From Syntrophaceae bacterium (GTDB lineage: Bacteria; Desulfobacterota; SM23-61), in assembly GCA_003154025.1 (NCBI GenBank), contig PMCE01000169.1, forward strand, positions 263-10,276: a stretch of 10,014 bases of DNA, given 5' to 3'. A program made the position numbers and the translations under genes. The notes below the pieces were generated by a model. The model saw nothing but the letters and a program-made list of their open reading frames with translations, did no database searches and was not told the origin of the DNA. Numbering within the stretch: position 1 is the stretch's first letter; each line of letters starts with the position of its first letter. Positions 6,860 through 10,014 of the stretch are shown in pieces.

Positions 6860-8229
6860 TCGGACCCGTTGATGCCGAATTCCTTCATCTTGCTGAGGAG
6901 GGCGGGATGGCTGATCTCGAGCAGGCGGACCGCCTGGGATCGGTTTCCTTTGGTCTTCTTCAGGGCCCGGCGGATCAACTCTTCTTCCATGATCCGGCTT
7001 CCCTTTTTGATCGAGAGTTCCTCCCCCCAGATCTCTTTTTTCCAGGGGGCCCTCTCCCCCAGGACTTCCGAAGGCAGAGAATCAGACTCGATCTTCTCGC
7101 CCAGGGTCAGGATCATGGACCGTTCGATGGCATTCTCGAGCTCCCGCACGTTTCCCGGCCACGGGTACTCCAGCAGGCGGGCCAGGGAGCTCTCGCTGAC
7201 CCCCTGGATGTTCAGGCGGTGTTGTTGGTTATATTTCTGGATGAAATGGTCCACCAAGAGAGGAAGGTCTTCCTTCCGATCCCTCAGGGGCGGCAGGTGG
7301 AGGGGGAGCACATTGAGGCGGTAGAAGAGATCTTCCCGGAACCTTCCCTCGGCCACGGCGCGGGTGAGGTCTTTGATGGTGGCGGCGATGATCCGGACAT
7401 CCACGAAAATAGGGTGCTCGCTCCCCAGCCGTTTCACCTCTCCTTCCTGCAGGGCGCGCAGGAGCTTCACTTGAGCCGTGGGGCTGGTCTCCCCCACTTC
7501 GTCGAGGAAGAGGGTCCCCTGGTGGGCCATCTCAAAGCTCCCCCGCTTCTCCTTCTTCGCATCGGTGAAGGCCCCCCGATCATGCCCGAAGAGTTCGCTC
7601 TCCAGAAGGGTCTCGGGAATGGCCCCGCAGTTCACCGCCACGAAGGGCCCGTTGACCCGGGAACTGTTGTAATGGAGCGACCGGGCCACCATCTCTTTCC
7701 CGGTCCCGCTCTCCCCGAGGATCAGGACCGAGGCCTTGTAGTCGGAGATCTTCTTGATCGTCTCGAAGAGCTGGACCATCTTGACGCTCTTGCCGACGAT
7801 GTTTCCGAAGGAATAATCCCGGCACACCTCCTGACGGAGCCGAACATTTTCCTTCCGCAGGTTTTCCCGCTCTTCGGCTTTGCGCAGGGTCAGCAGGATC
7901 TCATCGGGTTTGAAAGGTTTGGAGACATAATCATAGGCCCCTGTCTTCATGGCCTCCACGGCGGTCTCCAGGCTCCCATAGGCGGACATCATGATGACCG
8001 TGGCCTCCACCTTCCGGTCTTTGATCATTTTCAACAGTTCCAGCCCGTCCATCCCGGGCATGACCACATCCATGAGGATGAAATCGAAGAGCTTTCCATC
8101 GACGAGGGCCAGGGCTTCCTGCCCTCCTCCGGCAGTCAGGACTTCATAGCCTTCCCGCTTCAAAATCAGGGAGAGCATGTGGCGCATCGATTCTTCGTCG
8201 TCAACCACCAGAACTTTTTTCGTTTCCAT
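6853..8229 (-). CDS. Sigma-54-dependent response regulator, NtrC family
   Basis: This 458-residue cytoplasmic transcription activator has three domains. The receiver (1-120) has acidic residues D10/D11, phospho-acceptor D54 in LMDVVMPGMDG and K104 in SKPF. The AAA+ sigma-54 interaction domain (about 143-370) has Walker A GESGTGKE (172-179), Walker B TLFLDEV (239-245), probable arginine fingers R298 and R304, and PWPGNVRELEN (356-366). The C-terminal Fis-type HTH spans about 413-454. The sigma-54 contact loop reads GAFTDA (219-224) instead of GAFTGA, and the usual sensor I Asn is Ile285 in AATIKDL. ATG at 8229 is chosen because the receiver begins there and AAGGA lies five bases upstream; the 143 residues of upstream open frame are antisense-like noise inside the kinase gene. 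The start overlaps the kinase end by 29 bases. It is PilR-like by location, but its partner kinase is not PilS-like. The likely target is the pilus operon promoter just downstream. Confidence 0.93.
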   Translation of the reverse strand: METKKVLVVDDEESMRHMLSLILKREGYEVLTAGGGQEALALVDGKLFDFILMDVVMPGMDGLELLKMIKDRKVEATVIMMSAYGSLETAVEAMKTGAYDYVSKPFKPDEILLTLRKAEERENLRKENVRLRQEVCRDYSFGNIVGKSVKMVQLFETIKKISDYKASVLILGESGTGKEMVARSLHYNSSRVNGPFVAVNCGAIPETLLESELFGHDRGAFTDAKKEKRGSFEMAHQGTLFLDEVGETSPTAQVKLLRALQEGEVKRLGSEHPIFVDVRIIAATIKDLTRAVAEGRFREDLFYRLNVLPLHLPPLRDRKEDLPLLVDHFIQKYNQQHRLNIQGVSESSLARLLEYPWPGNVRELENAIERSMILTLGEKIESDSLPSEVLGERAPWKKEIWGEELSIKKGSRIMEEELIRRALKKTKGNRSQAVRLLEISHPALLSKMKEFGINGSDF

Positions 8230-9895
8230 GGGAGTCCTTATAGATGGGGAGTCGGATGATAAATCGGGTTCCTTGATCCTTTTGGCTTTCAACGGAAATC
8301 CGCCCTCCGTAAGATTCCAGAATCCGGAGACAGATGGCCAGGCCCAGGCCGGTGCCCTCCCCCGGAGGTTTGGTGGAGTAAAAGGGGTCGAAGATCTTTC
8401 CCCGGGCTTCCGGCGGAATCCCCGGGCCCGTATCTTCCACCTCGACCTGAAGCGAGGCCTGGACTTCCCGGAGGGGTGAACCCTGGGAGTCCCTCCGCGA
8501 ACGGAGGAGGAAATAATTCCGGTCCGGGAAGTCCTCTCTCCGCCTCTGCGGTTCCCCGCCCAGGAATTCGGAGGCCTCTGGGTAGAGACAGGCCCGGGTG
8601 ATGATCCGGAGTTTTTTCTCCTTCCCCGTCTGCGCCAAGTCCGTGGAGGCCATGGCATCGGCCGCGTTCAGGAAGAGGTTGATCATCACTTGCTGAAGCT
8701 GGTGGGAATCTCCCTTCCATTTGGGGAGGTCCTGTTGAAATTCCTTTACCACCCGGATCTGCTCCCATACCTTCCTTTGATGGGACAGGAGGGAAAGGGC
8801 CCGGTCGATAACCTCGTTGACCTCCACCTCCTCTTCCAGCCGGGGAGAGGGGCGGGCAAAGTCCAGCAGTTCGCGGATGATCCGCCGGATCCGCTCGGCT
8901 TCGCTCTCCGTTCTCTGCAGGATCTCTTTCGCATCCCCGGGGGACAGCCCCCCTTTCGTCAGGAGGTCCAGATACCCCAGGATGGCTCCGGTGGGGTTTC
9001 CCACCTCATGGGCCACCCCTGCGGCCAGGCGGCCGATGGAGGCCAGCTTTTCCGAGCGGATGATCTCGTCTTGCGCCCGCCGCAGCTCGAGGTTGACCTT
9101 CTCCAGGGTCTGGATGTATTCCTCCATCTTGGCCCGGTCTTCCCGCAGCCGGGAGGCCATGTGGTTGAAGGAGGAAAAAACCCTCCCCACTTCGTCCCCT
9201 CCCGAGCGTTCGGTCATGGACTTCAGGTCTCCTTCGGCGATTCTCTCCGACATCTGGACCAGCCTCTTCAGGGGGGTGATGATCACCCGGGAGAGGAGAA
9301 AACTCCCCATCACGATGAGCAGGGAGGCCGTCAGGAAGACATACAGGAAGACGATCGTCTGGGACCGGAAGAGGGTCTCCCGCAGGTCGTCCAGGGGCAG
9401 CTCCGCTCGAATTCCCCCTACCGTCCTCCCCTGGAGCACCCAGGCAGCGGACACCCGCAGGGGAGCCTTTCTCACCAGGGAAAAGGGCTCGCCCTCCCCG
9501 CCCCCATGGGCGAACATCCTCCCTGCGGCCATAGCCTTTTCCAGATCTTCATCGCGCAGTACCTTTCCGATCTTTTCCGGCCGGGAGTCCGCCAGGATGC
9601 GGAAGTCCCGGTCCACGACCGAAAGATGCAAAAGAGAATGGCCCTGGGCGAACAGGGCCACAACCCTCGGCAAATTTTCGGCCGGGTTCGACCCGGTGCC
9701 CGCTGGGTTCAATTCCTGCAGGAAACCCTGCAGGGCCGTTACCATCTGTTTCCCCTCTTTGATCTTCTGCTCCAGGAGGTTGCGTTCCTCGACCTTCAGG
9801 AAGAGGACCCCCACGAGGGCCACCGCCCCGGCCATTAAGACCGTGAGAGTGAAGACGATCTCGGTCCGAATCCCCGGTCGAAAACTCCAGGCCAT
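8201..9895 (-). CDS. Membrane sensor histidine kinase with Cache-like sensor, HAMP, HisKA and HATPase
   Basis: This 564-residue inner-membrane kinase is the presumed phosphodonor of the downstream regulator. TM1 (about 13-33) and TM2 (about 180-201) bracket a periplasmic domain with SVVDRDFRILADSRPEKIG (92-110), a pattern typical of single-Cache/PAS-like ligand sensors. HAMP spans about 200-254 and a coiled coil runs to about 280. HisKA contains the phospho-accepting His296 in GVAHEVGNP. The catalytic domain has the N box NLFLNAADAM (406-415), DTGPGIP (488-494), FDPFYSTK (502-509) and GEGTGLGLAI (512-521). About 50 extra residues (430-482) lie between the N box and the DTGPGIP strand. The start at 9895 has GGTGA five bases upstream. 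PilS kinases have about six membrane segments, so this enzyme is organised differently, more like AtoS/ZraS. The ligand is unknown. Confidence 0.93.
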   Translation of the reverse strand: MAWSFRPGIRTEIVFTLTVLMAGAVALVGVLFLKVEERNLLEQKIKEGKQMVTALQGFLQELNPAGTGSNPAENLPRVVALFAQGHSLLHLSVVDRDFRILADSRPEKIGKVLRDEDLEKAMAAGRMFAHGGGEGEPFSLVRKAPLRVSAAWVLQGRTVGGIRAELPLDDLRETLFRSQTIVFLYVFLTASLLIVMGSFLLSRVIITPLKRLVQMSERIAEGDLKSMTERSGGDEVGRVFSSFNHMASRLREDRAKMEEYIQTLEKVNLELRRAQDEIIRSEKLASIGRLAAGVAHEVGNPTGAILGYLDLLTKGGLSPGDAKEILQRTESEAERIRRIIRELLDFARPSPRLEEEVEVNEVIDRALSLLSHQRKVWEQIRVVKEFQQDLPKWKGDSHQLQQVMINLFLNAADAMASTDLAQTGKEKKLRIITRACLYPEASEFLGGEPQRRREDFPDRNYFLLRSRRDSQGSPLREVQASLQVEVEDTGPGIPPEARGKIFDPFYSTKPPGEGTGLGLAICLRILESYGGRISVESQKDQGTRFIIRLPIYKDSHGNEKSSGG

Positions 9896-9900
9896 TTTTT

Positions 9901-9974
9901 CACCGCAGAGAGCCTTGAAAAGAACGGAAAAACAAGAAACAATTTAACCGCAGAGCACGCTCAGAACGCAGAGA
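9901..9974. repeat. Short GCAGAG-type intergenic repeats upstream of the kinase
   Basis: On the plus strand CACCGCAGAGAG (9901-9912) and a longer block at 9944-9974 share ACCGCAGAG. The longer block is three imperfect 9-nt units: CCGCAGAGC, ACGCTCAGA and ACGCAGAGA. From memory, this kind of (CGCAGAGNA)n repeat is common between genes in Deltaproteobacteria and several other bacterial groups, with no known function. The first copy lies directly against the kinase ribosome site. No clear promoter was seen in 9896-10014. Confidence 0.5.
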
Positions 9975-10014
9975 AATCTCAGCCAGAATAACGATTTACC
10001 AATCTTCGAATCCC

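Noticed and set aside
6613..8259. Long plus-strand open frame (548 codons) opposite the response regulator
   Set aside because: It is the antisense shadow of a G+C-rich gene with clear domain motifs on the other strand. Its product is His/Pro/Leu-rich with no recognisable domain or ribosome site.
8230..8658. N-terminal extension of the response regulator frame
   Set aside because: The 143 extra residues are Arg/Ser/Pro-rich and lie inside the kinase gene. The receiver domain starts exactly at the ATG at 8229, which has its own ribosome site.
8690..9947. Two long plus-strand open frames opposite the histidine kinase
   Set aside because: They overlap each other in different frames and mirror the kinase codons. 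One is Ser/Arg-rich and the other Gly/Pro/His-rich, as expected for shadows.
1..10014. CRISPR array, transposon, tRNA or defence system
   Set aside because: I saw no regularly spaced repeats, no transposase or integrase motifs, no tRNA-like cloverleaf and no nuclease or toxin-antitoxin genes in the window.

Overview
The window (about 57% G+C by eye) carries seven genes, all on the minus strand. They read from the right end leftwards: a two-gene sigma-54 two-component system, then a six-gene type IV pilus minor-pilin/adhesin operon. The gene content, the cytoplasmic NtrC-class regulator beside fimU-pilV-pilW-pilX-pilY1, and a 9-nt CGCAGAG-type intergenic repeat suggest a Deltaproteobacterium-like bacterium (Desulfobacterota or a neighbouring phylum). 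This assignment is an inference; there is no rRNA or other taxonomic marker here.

Layout in transcription order: (1) 9896-10014, upstream DNA with short GCAGAG repeats. (2) 8201-9895, a membrane sensor histidine kinase with a Cache-like periplasmic domain, HAMP, HisKA and HATPase_c. (3) 6853-8229, an NtrC-family response regulator (receiver, AAA+, Fis-type HTH), whose start lies 29 bases inside the kinase gene. (4) 6592-6852, an intergenic control region with a good sigma-54 promoter (GG-N10-GC, 6653-6668) preceded by four related A/T-tract + GGGA motifs. (5) 6076-6591, a FimU/FimT-type minor pilin. (6) 5670-6095, PilV, with a TTG start. (7) 4916-5659, PilW. (8) 4426-4896, PilX. (9) 4041-4409, a small secreted protein of unknown function. 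(10) 425-4015, PilY1, with a vWA domain and a beta-propeller that has an EF-hand-like calcium loop. (11) 1-424, no convincing gene; a G+C-rich hairpin lies just after pilY1.

How they probably work together: the kinase senses something at the cell envelope and phosphorylates the regulator. The regulator, as a sigma-54 activator, could drive the adjacent minor-pilin promoter. FimU, PilV, PilW and PilX would form the priming/tip complex of a type IV pilus carrying PilY1, the calcium-dependent tip adhesin. The major pilin, motor ATPases and platform proteins are not in this window, so the cluster depends on machinery encoded elsewhere.

Most of the region is a recognisable pilus tip cassette. The parts that look least described are the small secreted protein between pilX and pilY1, the repeated motif array upstream of the sigma-54 promoter, and two substitutions in conserved AAA+ motifs of the regulator (GAFTDA for GAFTGA, and Ile at the usual sensor I Asn).
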